From positions 1,674,001 through 1,738,000 of the forward strand of contig NZ_CP132942.1 in assembly GCF_040359615.1 (NCBI RefSeq): 64,000 nt of DNA, written 5' to 3'. Shown here piece by piece: positions 26,601 through 34,107 of this stretch. Under the pieces are notes generated by a model. That model was not told where the DNA came from. It worked only from the letters and a program-made list of their open reading frames with translations, and ran no database searches. Numbering within the stretch: the stretch's first letter is position 1; every line of letters begins with the position of its first letter. The position numbers and the translations under genes are program-made. The DNA comes from Tunturibacter psychrotolerans (GTDB lineage: Bacteria > Acidobacteriota > Terriglobia > Terriglobales > Acidobacteriaceae).

Positions 26601-27114
26601 TTGGCAGCAGGCAACCTTAGGCGGCTGGCAGCTTTCTGCAATCAACGTCGTCACCAGCGGTCTCCCTATCAACCTCACCTACACTCCAAACTCCGGCGTC
26701 GTCGTCTCTAGCGCCAGCGCCACTTATTCGGTTCGTCCAAATCTCGTCAGTACGCCGAACGCGGTCTACGCGCCGAAGTCGAGCTGGAAGAAGGGAAGCA
26801 GCACACTCACCGGAACGCTGGTCGCCAGTCAAGTTGCCGTCCCAACCGCCAGCCAGTACTTTGGCAACTCGGGACGCAACAGCCTGCGCGGACCTGCCTT
26901 CGCCCAGTTGGATCTCGCACTCCACAAATCGATTCCCCTCTGGTCCGACGTCAGCAAGCTCGAGTTCCGGGTCGAAGCCTTCAACGCTCTCAACTCCACA
27001 AACTTCCAGTATCCCGATAGCGCCGTCACTGACGGTGGAAGCTTCGGAGCCTACAGCTCAGCAGTCGTCTATCCTTCACGACAGGTGCAGCTCGCACTTC
27101 GTCTTGCCTTCTAA
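23611..27114 (+). CDS. Oar-type TonB-dependent receptor, probable phospholipase partner
   Basis: The start at 23611 follows GGAGGAG by 7 nt; an upstream ATG at 23554 lacks such a site. The product of about 1167 residues has a signal peptide (LMALFALAVAPAKAQ), a carboxypeptidase-regulatory-like domain (LGTVKDPSGAAIGSASVTLL, GDYEFTNVQPGEYTVTVQANGF), a plug (YNVNGQNSMTNNFQLDGVDN, PSPDAVQEFKVQTDNYSAEY) and a long barrel ending VQLALRLAF. It lies 90 nt upstream of a secreted phospholipase C-type gene in the same direction. A shared function in capturing products of lipid or inositol-phosphate cleavage is likely but inferred. Confidence 0.93.
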   Translation: MFPNFPVTQDQRPPFSSHKALLSNVVTLCTVLMALFALAVAPAKAQFDSASVLGTVKDPSGAAIGSASVTLLSPAKGVQSVRQTDANGDYEFTNVQPGEYTVTVQANGFEKSDTDRFVVTVGARQRVDLALKVGSDNQTVTVSGAATLLETDTSDRGETIQTREAVTLPLNGRSYADLSTLVPGVRKSLLETLSAPPRDASYNVNGQNSMTNNFQLDGVDNNAYQTANQGFSNEAVIPSPDAVQEFKVQTDNYSAEYGRAGGAIVNATIRSGTNQFHGVVYDYLRNTDLNAYGPFIGSGVKPTLVQNQFGGTLGGPIKKDKLFFFADYEGLRVVNRTIQTAVVPTAAQAKGIFTDAAGNPIALSNPITGVKYPNGIIPAGDQSPFAAKVLSILQADAAPNTNVAPGGQNFTSTPANTNNGNKGDIRVDAYISPRSTAFARYSQSSSVVFLAPNIPGLAGGNSNGTLYAYTRQIAGGYNFTPTSNSILQLRLGLTWTQSGKSPVNIGADNLLADFNIPNIPSDPSVNGGLNSQAVTGFSQFGRQTTNPQFTSPYVANPKVNYGFLKGRNSIKVGFEYGYLNESISDFHPQDGEDFYAGQFSRNTPGTANGTAANPAKPTAPDILHEQAYNLADFLFGARNSYQLNNLATIEYERRWYMGYIQDDYKFNNKLTFNLGLRYELVTPNWEQNNHLANFDPTNNTLVQASSGSLYNRSLINLDKKDLAPRFGFAYQIDPKTVFRGGYGIGYAHYFRFGGESTLGYNGPYIVDATINQTPPTLVAGATQPLCTSLTQNPATCFRTTQSGYQTNFASAQNFSTLAAQTRYIPRNFEAAYVQAYHVTVQREVMKDTTLEVSYVGSHGVHVPVLADFNQGSTEPVSCDTIASTCLSQQARRPIANFTNILTALPQGYLIYNSLQTKLERRYSNGIYLINSFTWSRAINNASADLETFGGDSAVVNLYNPAADRGRSSYDQPFNDTLSIIADLPFGRGRMFGQGAPAWQQATLGGWQLSAINVVTSGLPINLTYTPNSGVVVSSASATYSVRPNLVSTPNAVYAPKSSWKKGSSTLTGTLVASQVAVPTASQYFGNSGRNSLRGPAFAQLDLALHKSIPLWSDVSKLEFRVEAFNALNSTNFQYPDSAVTDGGSFGAYSSAVVYPSRQVQLALRLAF

Positions 27115-27204
27115 CTTCCTCCCCAGGAAAACTCTGGTCCGGCAGCCACCTCCGCCGGGCCAGAGGCCCTTCTGCAAAACAACTTCTTCGGAGATCCTCT
27201 TTTG

Positions 27205-28344
27205 ATGAACGTTCGATACACCTTGCTCTGCGCCTCAGTCCTTGCCTTGGGAGCGCAAACCTTCGCCCACTCGCAGACACCTTCCGACAACAACATCCGC
27301 ATGAACCAGATTCAGGTCATCGGTTCTCACAACAGCTATCACGCCGGAATCGCACCCAGCGAGTCCAAACTCATGAGCGAAAATAATCCCAAGCTGTACC
27401 AGGGGTTCGAGTACCGCCACCGTCCTCTCGACCAACAACTCAACTCAGGCATCCGTCAGATCGAGCTCGATATCTACGCCGACACCAAGGGCGGCCTCTA
27501 CGCGCACCCCAGCGGCCCCACGAACGTTGCCGCCGCTGGCCTGCCAGCCGATCCTGACTTCGATCCGCAGGGTCGCATGAGCAAGCCCGGCTTCAAGGTC
27601 ATGCACGTTCAGGACTTCGACTACCGCAGCACATGCCAGCCCTTCATCGCGTGCCTCCAGATCGTTCGCACCTGGTCGAAGGCTCACCCACAGCACGTCC
27701 CCGTCTACATCCTGCTCGAAACCAAGCAGAGCGATCTCCCGGAAAAATACCACGCCACTCCCATCGAAAAATTCACCTCAGCAACATTCGACGCACTCGA
27801 CGCGGAGATTCGCTCGGTCTTCTCACCTAAAGAAATCATCACGCCCGATCAGGTCAGAGGAAAGCACAAAACACTCGAAGAGGCCGTGCTTCAGAACCAG
27901 TGGCCCACCCTCAAGAAAGCTCGCGGCAAAGTGGTCTTCTTAATGGACCAGCGCCCCGTCGGCCCCGTCTACCTCGAAGGACATGACGGGCTACACGGAC
28001 GCATCATCTTCACCAACGCAGTTCCCGGCCAGCCTGACTGCGCCTTCACCGAAGAGAACGACGGAACCCAGGAGACCATCGCCGCTCTGGTTCGCAAAGG
28101 CTACATCGTACGTACTCGTACCGATGCCGACACCAAAGAGGCTCGTACTGGCGACACTACGCGTCGCGAGACCGCACTCACCAGTGGCGCTCAACTGCTC
28201 AGCACAGACTATCCCGCCTCTGAGCCATCCACGTGGACCAGCTACTCCGTCAGTCTTCCCGACAACGCCATCGCTCGCTGCAATCCAATCAACGCACCGA
28301 CGGAATGTTCAAACAGCGCTCTAAACTCTGCAAACGGCAACTAA
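27205..28344 (+). CDS. secreted Ca2+-dependent phosphoinositide-type phospholipase C
   Basis: The product of about 379 residues has a signal peptide (LLCASVLALGAQTFAHSQ). The catalytic domain shows the PI-PLC X-type motif QVIGSHNSYH with its active-site histidine, the acidic metal-binding segment RQIELDIYAD, a second histidine in KVMHVQDFDYRSTC and PVYILLETKQ further on. The pattern fits the bacterial Ca2+-dependent PLC-C1 family, which cleaves the phosphodiester of phosphatidylinositol-like substrates. The true substrate may be another phosphodiester. The track to the receptor upstream is close, and a terminator hairpin follows, so the two genes form a unit. ATG at 27205 is preferred over the preceding TTG. 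Confidence 0.85.
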   Translation: MNVRYTLLCASVLALGAQTFAHSQTPSDNNIRMNQIQVIGSHNSYHAGIAPSESKLMSENNPKLYQGFEYRHRPLDQQLNSGIRQIELDIYADTKGGLYAHPSGPTNVAAAGLPADPDFDPQGRMSKPGFKVMHVQDFDYRSTCQPFIACLQIVRTWSKAHPQHVPVYILLETKQSDLPEKYHATPIEKFTSATFDALDAEIRSVFSPKEIITPDQVRGKHKTLEEAVLQNQWPTLKKARGKVVFLMDQRPVGPVYLEGHDGLHGRIIFTNAVPGQPDCAFTEENDGTQETIAALVRKGYIVRTRTDADTKEARTGDTTRRETALTSGAQLLSTDYPASEPSTWTSYSVSLPDNAIARCNPINAPTECSNSALNSANGN

Positions 28345-28380
28345 GACAAACAGTAGCCGCAAATCGTCGGACCCACAACG

Positions 28381-28412
28381 AAAGCCCACATCGATTTTGA
28401 GATGTGGGCTTT
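28381..28412 (+). terminator. intrinsic terminator after the phospholipase gene
   Basis: AAAGCCCACATC and GATGTGGGCTTT form a perfect 12-bp stem around an 8-nt loop, followed by TT. It ends the receptor-phospholipase transcript and may also serve the convergent STAS gene. Confidence 0.8.
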
Positions 28413-28435
28413 TCGCGTTAAGTTACAAATAACCC

Positions 28436-29125
28436 TCACACCCCATCAGCCGCAAACAACTGAAGCAGAGCGTCGCTCGCCTCCTGCACGTCGCGGATCT
28501 TGAACTCCGGGTCGAGCCGTAGCGCCTTCGCCCTCGGCGCCAATGCGGTCAAAGTCTCCACGACCGTCTCAGCCGACAGATGCGGTGTGCTCGGTCCCAC
28601 CAGAATGTACTCCACGCCATCCGTCTGCAGCAGGGTCTTTGCATCGCGAAACGAGCAAGTCGCTCTCACATCGTAGCCATGCTGCGTCAGCACGGCTCTC
28701 ACAAACACACAAAGATCCACCGACTCATCCACCACCACCACCCGCGGCCCCTCTCTCTTCTTCGCCGCCTCAGCTGGCCGCTCCTTCAGATAAGACTGGA
28801 TCGCCTCCTCCTCCGTCGCATAGCTCTCCAGAGAAGCTGATACCTTTGTCATCTTCAGCAGATCCAGAAGAAACTGCGGCGACCCAGCTAGCCGAAGATC
28901 CCCACCGCGTCTTCGCATCCGTTCGGAGTAGCGCACCAGTAGCCCCAGCCCAATACTGTCCAACCGGCTTATTCCGCTCAGCTCCACCACCAGCTGCGAA
29001 AACTCCCACGCACCACCCTCCAGCGCTACCTCCAGCGCCTTCACCTCTTCGCCCAGGACAATACGGCCCTTGCATCGGATTAGAAAGACTTTCCCAATAT
29101 GGCGCGACATCAGTGTTAGCAACAT
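28436..29125 (-). CDS. STAS domain fused to a degenerate receiver domain
   Basis: The 229-residue product has an N-terminal STAS domain (about 8-115) with LSGISRLDSIGLGLLVRYS, where S57 matches the phosphorylated serine of anti-sigma-factor antagonists. A receiver-like domain follows at about 127-229: VVVVDES keeps one acidic residue, but the phospho-acceptor aspartate is replaced by glycine (YILVGPST, G177) and the KP motif is missing. So the first half probably belongs to a partner-switching system with a serine kinase, and the second half is a pseudo-receiver for protein contacts. No kinase or phosphatase gene is adjacent. It is convergent with the phospholipase gene. Confidence 0.8.
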   Translation of the reverse strand: MLLTLMSRHIGKVFLIRCKGRIVLGEEVKALEVALEGGAWEFSQLVVELSGISRLDSIGLGLLVRYSERMRRRGGDLRLAGSPQFLLDLLKMTKVSASLESYATEEEAIQSYLKERPAEAAKKREGPRVVVVDESVDLCVFVRAVLTQHGYDVRATCSFRDAKTLLQTDGVEYILVGPSTPHLSAETVVETLTALAPRAKALRLDPEFKIRDVQEASDALLQLFAADGV

Positions 29126-29303
29126 GAAATCCTCGTCAGCCAGGTCTTCGAAGCTTCCCTTACCAAAAAAGAGAGATCACCTGGAGCTGTGGTGCACCCA
29201 TCATCGCACCACTCGCGGCGCCCTTAGTCTCGTCGAAAAATAATTTGAAAAATCTTTGCCAAATTTGGCGTATGAGTTATATCCAATTCGCTACAATTAA
29301 ATA

Positions 29304-29358
29304 AGAGATCGAATTCAAGGGCTGCCTGCGGCGAAAGCTGTGGCAGCCCTTCCTTTTT
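29304..29358 (+). ncRNA. candidate short hairpin RNA or leader inside the dispersed element
   Basis: A TACAAT box at 29292-29297 precedes a perfect 10-bp stem, AAGGGCTGCC (29317-29326) with GGCAGCCCTT (29342-29351), and then CCTTTTT. This would give a transcript of about 55 nt. The same box, stem and T-rich end are conserved in the second copy. The -35 region is not convincing, so transcription is a hypothesis. Confidence 0.3.
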
Positions 29359-29491
29359 AACGTTCACAACGAACCACCAACACACCAGGAAGGACCACGA
29401 ACGTTCCACATCCTGCAGCGACCCAACGAGAAGGGAAGTGAAACGACCTCTTCCTAACTGCAACAAAACAAGTATTTTAGCCGTAACCCAC

Positions 29492-29542
29492 ATGGATGCA
29501 ATATTTTAGCGGCATACCCCGCCGCTAAGTTATTGCATCCAT
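29492..29542. repeat. 22-bp inverted repeat with 7-nt loop
   Basis: The arms 29492-29513 and 29521-29542 match at 20 of 22 positions (ATGGATGCAATA plus TAGCGGC, with the mismatches between) around ATACCCC. It lies in block 2 of the dispersed element, upstream of the small Cys/His-rich gene. The second copy of the element lacks the right arm. Confidence 0.7.
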
Positions 29543-29612
29543 TTCACTTATCCCCAAAATACACCCGGGTGGGGGAGGGGGGGTACACAACCGCACGACG
29601 AGGAGAGCAAAA

Positions 29613-30062
29613 ATGGAAACCGCCATCTGCCGCCACATCAAAACCAACGGACGCCGCTGCAAATCACCCTCCTTAGGCCTCTCCGCCTTCTGTTACTTCC
29701 ACTCCCGCCTCCTCCGCCGACACAAGCATCTTGTTGAAAATGCAACAGTTCTTCCCGTAAACCACCCCAAGCCACAGGCGTCCGCAGCCGAAACACCCCA
29801 ATATCTCCCCGAAGCCGTTCCCCTCGAGCTCGACCTCCCGCCCCTCGAAGACGTCGAGTCCATCCAAGTATCCATCTCCCTCCTCGTCGCCGCCCTCGCT
29901 CGCAACCGCATCGATTCAAAACGCGCCGCAGTCCTGCTCTACGGCCTCCAACTCGCCTCCACCAACGCCCGCTCGGTAACCATTGAGCCCGCCGCGGCGT
30001 CAATTGTCCGTACCCTGGCCCGCACCAAATCCGGCCTGGACCTGGCGGTCGACGGGAACTAG
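29613..30062 (+). CDS. small conserved Cys/His-motif protein of unknown function
   Basis: The 149-residue product starts with a compact Cys/His cluster: CRHIKTNGRRCKSPSLG then FCYFHSRLLRRHK. The C-H-x9-C-x10-C-x2-H spacing suggests a small zinc-binding module followed by a basic patch. The rest has a Pro-rich linker and an alpha-helical C-terminal part (ISLLVAALARNRIDSKRAAV then LLYGLQLAST). Proteins of this build are frequent hypothetical proteins in Terriglobia genomes, as I recall. A nucleic-acid role is conceivable but unproven. GAGGAG lies about 8 nt before the ATG, and the dispersed element lies directly upstream. Confidence 0.75.
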   Translation: METAICRHIKTNGRRCKSPSLGLSAFCYFHSRLLRRHKHLVENATVLPVNHPKPQASAAETPQYLPEAVPLELDLPPLEDVESIQVSISLLVAALARNRIDSKRAAVLLYGLQLASTNARSVTIEPAAASIVRTLARTKSGLDLAVDGN

Positions 30063-30099
30063 TTGTCAGCCAAGGACGTAAGACAGGTAATCTTGTGCC

Positions 30100-31578
30100 A
30101 TGGAAGTAGCTCTCAAACTCGATCCGATCTCCCCGATAGCTCTCTATCGCCAGATCTACGATGGCCTGCGCGATGGGATCATCGGGGGGCGGTTTGAGGC
30201 TGGCACCCAACTACCTGCCTCCAGGGCCCTCGCCGCATCCCTTGGTGTCTCGCGAATTACCGTCACCGAGTGTTACGAGCGACTCATCTCGGAGGGATAT
30301 CTCGAGACCAGGCGCGGCTCCGGAACCTTTGTCTCTACCAGACTTCCGGAATGGGACATGTATGCCACCAATTCGAACATCGCTCTCGTTCCGCAAATTC
30401 GGAGTGAGATACCCAAACGGCTCTCCCGATACGGCCAGCTCCTCGACGTGCCACTCCGTCCCCCCGTCCCGCCCGAGATGATTCGGTTGGATTCGCACGG
30501 ACCCGACGTAGCCGCTTTTCCGATAAAGCTCTGGACTCGACTCTTGGTTCGGCGCATGCAGGAGGGTGCCCTAAGCCTTCTGCAATATACGCAGGAGTGG
30601 AGCGGCAGTACCGACCTGAAGATAGCCGTGGCTCACTATCTGCGTGTGTCGCGCGCCGTCGTATGCGACCCCAGTCAGATCATCATCACCAGCGGATCGC
30701 AACAGGCCCTTTACTTTGCGGCAAGAATCTTCCTCGATCAATCGGACTACGCCGCGATGGAAGCTCCGGGGTATCGTTTCGCGGGACGAATCTTCTCCTC
30801 CCAGGGAGCAACGGTGCTGCCGATCCCGGTCGACCGGAACGGCATGCAAATATCGCAGCTCAAGAAGCACAGCGACAAAGCTATAAAACTCGTCTATGTC
30901 ACGCCTTCGCATCAATATCCACGAGGCGTCTCCCTCTCCATCTCTCGTCGGATGGAGCTTCTGGCATGGGCCAAAGAAACCGGCGCTCTCATCTTGGAGG
31001 ACGACTACGATAGCGAGTATCGGTACAACGAAAGGCCCCTCCCCTCCATTCAGGGGATGGTGCCGGACGCCCCCGTACTCTACGTGGGAACTTTTTCCAA
31101 ACTGTTATTCCCCACCTTGCGATTGGGCTATCTCGTTGTCCCCCCCGGCTTCCAGAACATGTTTACAGGAGCCAAGTTACTCTGCGACTTTCAAAGCTCT
31201 TCCATAGACCAGCGCATCCTCACGGACTTCCTCACCGAGGGACATCTCGAACCCTACGTCCGAAAGATGAGGATCATCTACGGCAACCGACGCGCGGTGC
31301 TTGTCGAATCATTGCAAAAGCACTTCGGGCGAAAAGTCACGGTCTATGGAGACAATGCAGGTATGCACTTCCTGGCTGACTTCGAGATCGAACTCTCTGA
31401 ACAAGATGCATTCGACCGCGCGGTTGCTGCCGGGGTTCGGGTAGAGCGCCTTTATTGGCCCGCCTCTTCTGACCTCCAGCGCCCAGGTCACGTGCAATTC
31501 GTCTTCACATTTGCTGCAGTCAACGAGAACGATCTGGCACTCGCAGCACAACGCCTCGCTGGCGCCTTCCTCACGTAA
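30100..31578 (+). CDS. MocR-type GntR/aminotransferase transcriptional regulator
   Basis: The 492-residue product joins a GntR winged helix-turn-helix (about 12-82; LYRQIYDGLRDGIIGGRFEA, LPASRALAASLGVSRITV, SEGYLETRRGSGTFV) to an aminotransferase class I-like domain (about 130-490). The PLP lysine is K334 in GTFSKLLFP, with LEDDYDSEYRY before it and RLGYL after it. MocR proteins bind PLP or amino-acid adducts and control genes for vitamin B6, GABA, taurine or similar metabolism. No such target gene lies next to it, so its regulon is unclear. Confidence 0.92.
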   Translation: MEVALKLDPISPIALYRQIYDGLRDGIIGGRFEAGTQLPASRALAASLGVSRITVTECYERLISEGYLETRRGSGTFVSTRLPEWDMYATNSNIALVPQIRSEIPKRLSRYGQLLDVPLRPPVPPEMIRLDSHGPDVAAFPIKLWTRLLVRRMQEGALSLLQYTQEWSGSTDLKIAVAHYLRVSRAVVCDPSQIIITSGSQQALYFAARIFLDQSDYAAMEAPGYRFAGRIFSSQGATVLPIPVDRNGMQISQLKKHSDKAIKLVYVTPSHQYPRGVSLSISRRMELLAWAKETGALILEDDYDSEYRYNERPLPSIQGMVPDAPVLYVGTFSKLLFPTLRLGYLVVPPGFQNMFTGAKLLCDFQSSSIDQRILTDFLTEGHLEPYVRKMRIIYGNRRAVLVESLQKHFGRKVTVYGDNAGMHFLADFEIELSEQDAFDRAVAAGVRVERLYWPASSDLQRPGHVQFVFTFAAVNENDLALAAQRLAGAFLT

Positions 31579-32060
31579 CGGAGTTCATCGTCGATTGCAG
31601 AATCGGATCGCACGCATTGGCTATAAAAAACTTTCATCAGGTGGCACTGGTGTTCTCTCCCGCGCCTGCATAACTTCGATGACAGGACTCTAGCAGGCTT
31701 CTGATTGTTCTAAAGCCTGTAGATTGCAGTTCCATTTGGAGAAAATATACATAGCCAGTGACGATGATCTGTTCCAGTAAGAACCGTTAGACCTCGCCGG
31801 CGAAACGAGATGTCTTCGGTAACCTTAACTCGCGGCCGGGACCTCAGGGTGGACTCGGAGGGTCGGCCGTCGTTCTTTCGTACCTCGATCTGCCAGTAGT
31901 CTCGGGAACGATACCCGAAAATCAAATATTGATGTACCGTGGTCCTTGCTGGCCGTACACGCAGCCGAACTGCGCTGCGAATCGAACAAAGTAGGTTATG
32001 GGACAGCTCAACAGCGAACGAGCTAGGCCAACCGTACTTCTTTCAGAAAAAAGGATCCCG
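31579..32060. other. intergenic stretch, no gene recognised
   Basis: A minus-strand frame at 31710-31925 has no ribosome binding site or family motif. The right end presumably holds the promoter of the isomerase-like gene; no clear element stands out. Confidence 0.35.
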
Positions 32061-32975
32061 ATGACTCGTCACACACGTAGAAATTTTATCCAATCTGCCA
32101 CCGCCGCAGCGGTCTATAGCTCCTCGCTCCTTCGCTGTGATCGATTGATGGCATCGCCCTTTGGTCTGCCGATCGGCCTTCAGCTCTACTCCGTTCGCGA
32201 GATGATGGCGAAGGATTACGAGGGAACACTCAAACAGATCGGCGCCCTCGGCTATCAGGAAGTTGAGGCGGCGGGCTACTTTGACCACTCGTCAGAACAA
32301 GTCAAAAGTGCGATGTCGGCTGCGGGCCTGAAATGCGTTAGCGCCCACTACCCCTACACGAGTCTCAGAAAGGACTTCGACAAGATCGTCGCTTTCAACA
32401 AAGAGATTGGCGTGCAGTACATCATCTGCGCCTTCCCGGGGATTAAAGACCCATCACGGCTGAAAGACATGTCGTATCAAACACAGATCACCTCCTTCAC
32501 CCTTGACGACTATCGCTGGAACGCCGATCAATTCAACAAGTTCGGCGAAAAACTGAAGGCCGCCGGCATGAAGTTCGGTTATCACAACCACACGATGGAG
32601 TTTGCGAAACAGGATGGGGTTGTCCCATTCGACGAGATGGTTCGCCTGACCGATCCCGAACTCGTCACTTTCGAAATGGACTGCGGATGGGTCATCGTTG
32701 GTGGCGCCAATCCAGTGGATTATCTCCACCGTTATCCTTCTCGGATCTCAATGCTTCACGTCAAAGATTTCAAACACGCAGAGAAGCCAGCATCCGCACT
32801 CGAACCGCCTCCCGCTGCTGAGCTGGGGCGAGGAACACTCGATTACCGCCCGGTTTTCGAGGCGGCGAAGAAAGCAAACATCAAGCACTACTTTGTTGAG
32901 CAGGAGGAATTTGACCTCCCGCCAATGGAATCTCTCAAGATCGACGCTGACTACATGAAAAAGCTGACCGTCTAG
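32061..32975 (+). CDS. Tat-exported sugar phosphate isomerase/epimerase-like TIM-barrel protein
   Basis: The start at 32061 has AAGGA 6 nt upstream; an ATG at 31998 would add 21 residues before the twin-arginine signal. The signal is TRRNFIQSATAAAVYSSSLL. The barrel is that of the xylose isomerase-like (AP endonuclease 2) family: LPIGLQLYSVREMMAKDYEG, KFGYHNHTMEF, FEMDCGWV, LHVKDFK and HYFVEQEEFD supply metal-binding His, Glu and Asp residues. Members isomerise or epimerise sugars and inositols. Export to the periplasm is common for this subgroup in soil bacteria. The substrate is unknown and no partner gene is adjacent. Confidence 0.85.
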   Translation: MTRHTRRNFIQSATAAAVYSSSLLRCDRLMASPFGLPIGLQLYSVREMMAKDYEGTLKQIGALGYQEVEAAGYFDHSSEQVKSAMSAAGLKCVSAHYPYTSLRKDFDKIVAFNKEIGVQYIICAFPGIKDPSRLKDMSYQTQITSFTLDDYRWNADQFNKFGEKLKAAGMKFGYHNHTMEFAKQDGVVPFDEMVRLTDPELVTFEMDCGWVIVGGANPVDYLHRYPSRISMLHVKDFKHAEKPASALEPPPAAELGRGTLDYRPVFEAAKKANIKHYFVEQEEFDLPPMESLKIDADYMKKLTV

Positions 32976-33153
32976 GCATCCATGACGACCAACTCGGTGA
33001 CCGCTCCCTGCGGGGCGGCGCCGTTAGGCGGCAGTCTCCATTCGTTCTTTTTGCGACGAAAATGGGGACAGCCCTGGAGTTTTTGTCTGCGATAGACACC
33101 ACATATACCAGCCTTTCGGCCAGCCGATTCTCAAAGACAAACGAAATAGCCCT

Positions 33154-33182
33154 GTTTCTATACTGAACGTATAGTTTATAAT
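33154..33182 (+). promoter_or_regulatory. tetR-operon promoter with overlapping palindromic operator
   Basis: CTATAC-TGAAC-GTATAG (33158-33174) is a perfect 6-bp inverted repeat. It sits just before a TATAAT box at 33177-33182, with a weak -35 region near 33154. The palindrome would lie in the promoter spacer, the usual place for a TetR-family repressor site. The tetR gene starts about 107 nt downstream. Confidence 0.55.
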
Positions 33183-33288
33183 TGCCGTAACATTGTGAGT
33201 CTCGAATCGGTGAATTTGAATCGAAGATGCACATGGGCTTGGCACATCTGGAATTTGTGCCCTGCGAATTTCCTACGAGAAAACAAGC

Positions 33289-33966
33289 ATGGGGCAACTT
33301 CAAGACCTCGAATACGCGGATGAGCCAAAGAAGCGCGGCCGACATCGCAGTCTCGAGGCAAAGACGGCCATCCTGAAAGCAACGCTTCAGCTGTTGGAAC
33401 GCGAGTCACTGCGCAAAGTGACAGCTGAGGCTATCGCAAGACGGGCTGGGGTTAGCAAGGCCACGATCTATAAGTGGTGGCCCAACAAGAGCATGGTGGC
33501 CCTCGATGCCTACCTGGCTGGCACAACGGAACGGGTAGCGGTACCGGATACCGGATCTGCGGAAGAAGATTTTACAGAGCAATTGAAGTCTTTAACCGCG
33601 TTCTACACGTCTACGCTAGGAAGACTTTTTTGTCAGTTTATTGCGGAAGGACAGAGTGATCCGGCATTTCTCGCCTCGTTTCGAGAACGATTCCTCTACG
33701 CGCGAAGAGACGCTGCGAAGATCATGTGGCGGCGAGGCGTGGAACGTGGCGAGATTCGGAGCACTATCGACGGAGACGTCGTTCTCGACATGATTTATGG
33801 ACCAATCATCTTTCGGCTGCTCGCCGGCCACGGCTCCTTGAATGACTCGGAGTCCGAGGCAATCGTAGAGGCCGTATTCGGCGGTCTGAGGCGATCGGAC
33901 TATCAGAAACCCGCGAAAAAGAAGAAGACAGGGCATTCCGCAAAACGCCCTAAAGCGCATCTTTAG
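33289..33966 (+). CDS. TetR/AcrR-family repressor
   Basis: The 225-residue product has the TetR helix-turn-helix at about 20-65 (KTAILKATLQLLERESLRKV, AIARRAGVSKATIYKWW), followed by an all-helical ligand-binding domain and a lysine-rich tail (KKKKTGHSAKR). It is the first gene of a same-strand set with an RND pump, adaptor and outer-membrane channel, so it is most likely the local, ligand-released repressor of the efflux operon. Confidence 0.92.
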   Translation: MGQLQDLEYADEPKKRGRHRSLEAKTAILKATLQLLERESLRKVTAEAIARRAGVSKATIYKWWPNKSMVALDAYLAGTTERVAVPDTGSAEEDFTEQLKSLTAFYTSTLGRLFCQFIAEGQSDPAFLASFRERFLYARRDAAKIMWRRGVERGEIRSTIDGDVVLDMIYGPIIFRLLAGHGSLNDSESEAIVEAVFGGLRRSDYQKPAKKKKTGHSAKRPKAHL

Positions 33967-34107
33967 AGTCCTGCATCGCTTGGCCGCATCAGATTTCTAA
34001 ACGCTCGGTTCTGTGTATGGTGTCAGCCGGCTGGTTTGTATTAGCAACTCTCGTGGAGCCAAGCCTGCAACCGGCGACACGAGAAAGTACCGTCTCAAGG
34101 AGCTTTG

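Larger units (their letters stand above)
29231..29584 (+). repeat. modular dispersed element, copy 1
   Basis: Three blocks are shared with 62460-62860. Block 1 (29231-29400) includes CCAAATTTGGCGTATGAG, CGCTACAATT, a hairpin and the run AACGAACCACCAACACACCA. Block 2 (29461-29515) includes AAAACAAGTATTTT and GATGCAATATT. Block 3 (29550-29584) includes CAAAATACACC and a G-rich tract. Order and orientation are the same, both copies sit upstream of a small plus-strand gene, and the spacers differ. Neither copy encodes a protein. Confidence 0.8.

Noticed and set aside
29584..29600. G-rich run near the dispersed element as a possible G-quadruplex
   Set aside because: The runs at 29564-29583 are not separated into four clear tracts with loops on one strand; no firm claim is possible.
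31710..31925. A 71-codon minus-strand frame in the gap before the isomerase-like gene
   Set aside because: It has no start signal and no recognisable motif.
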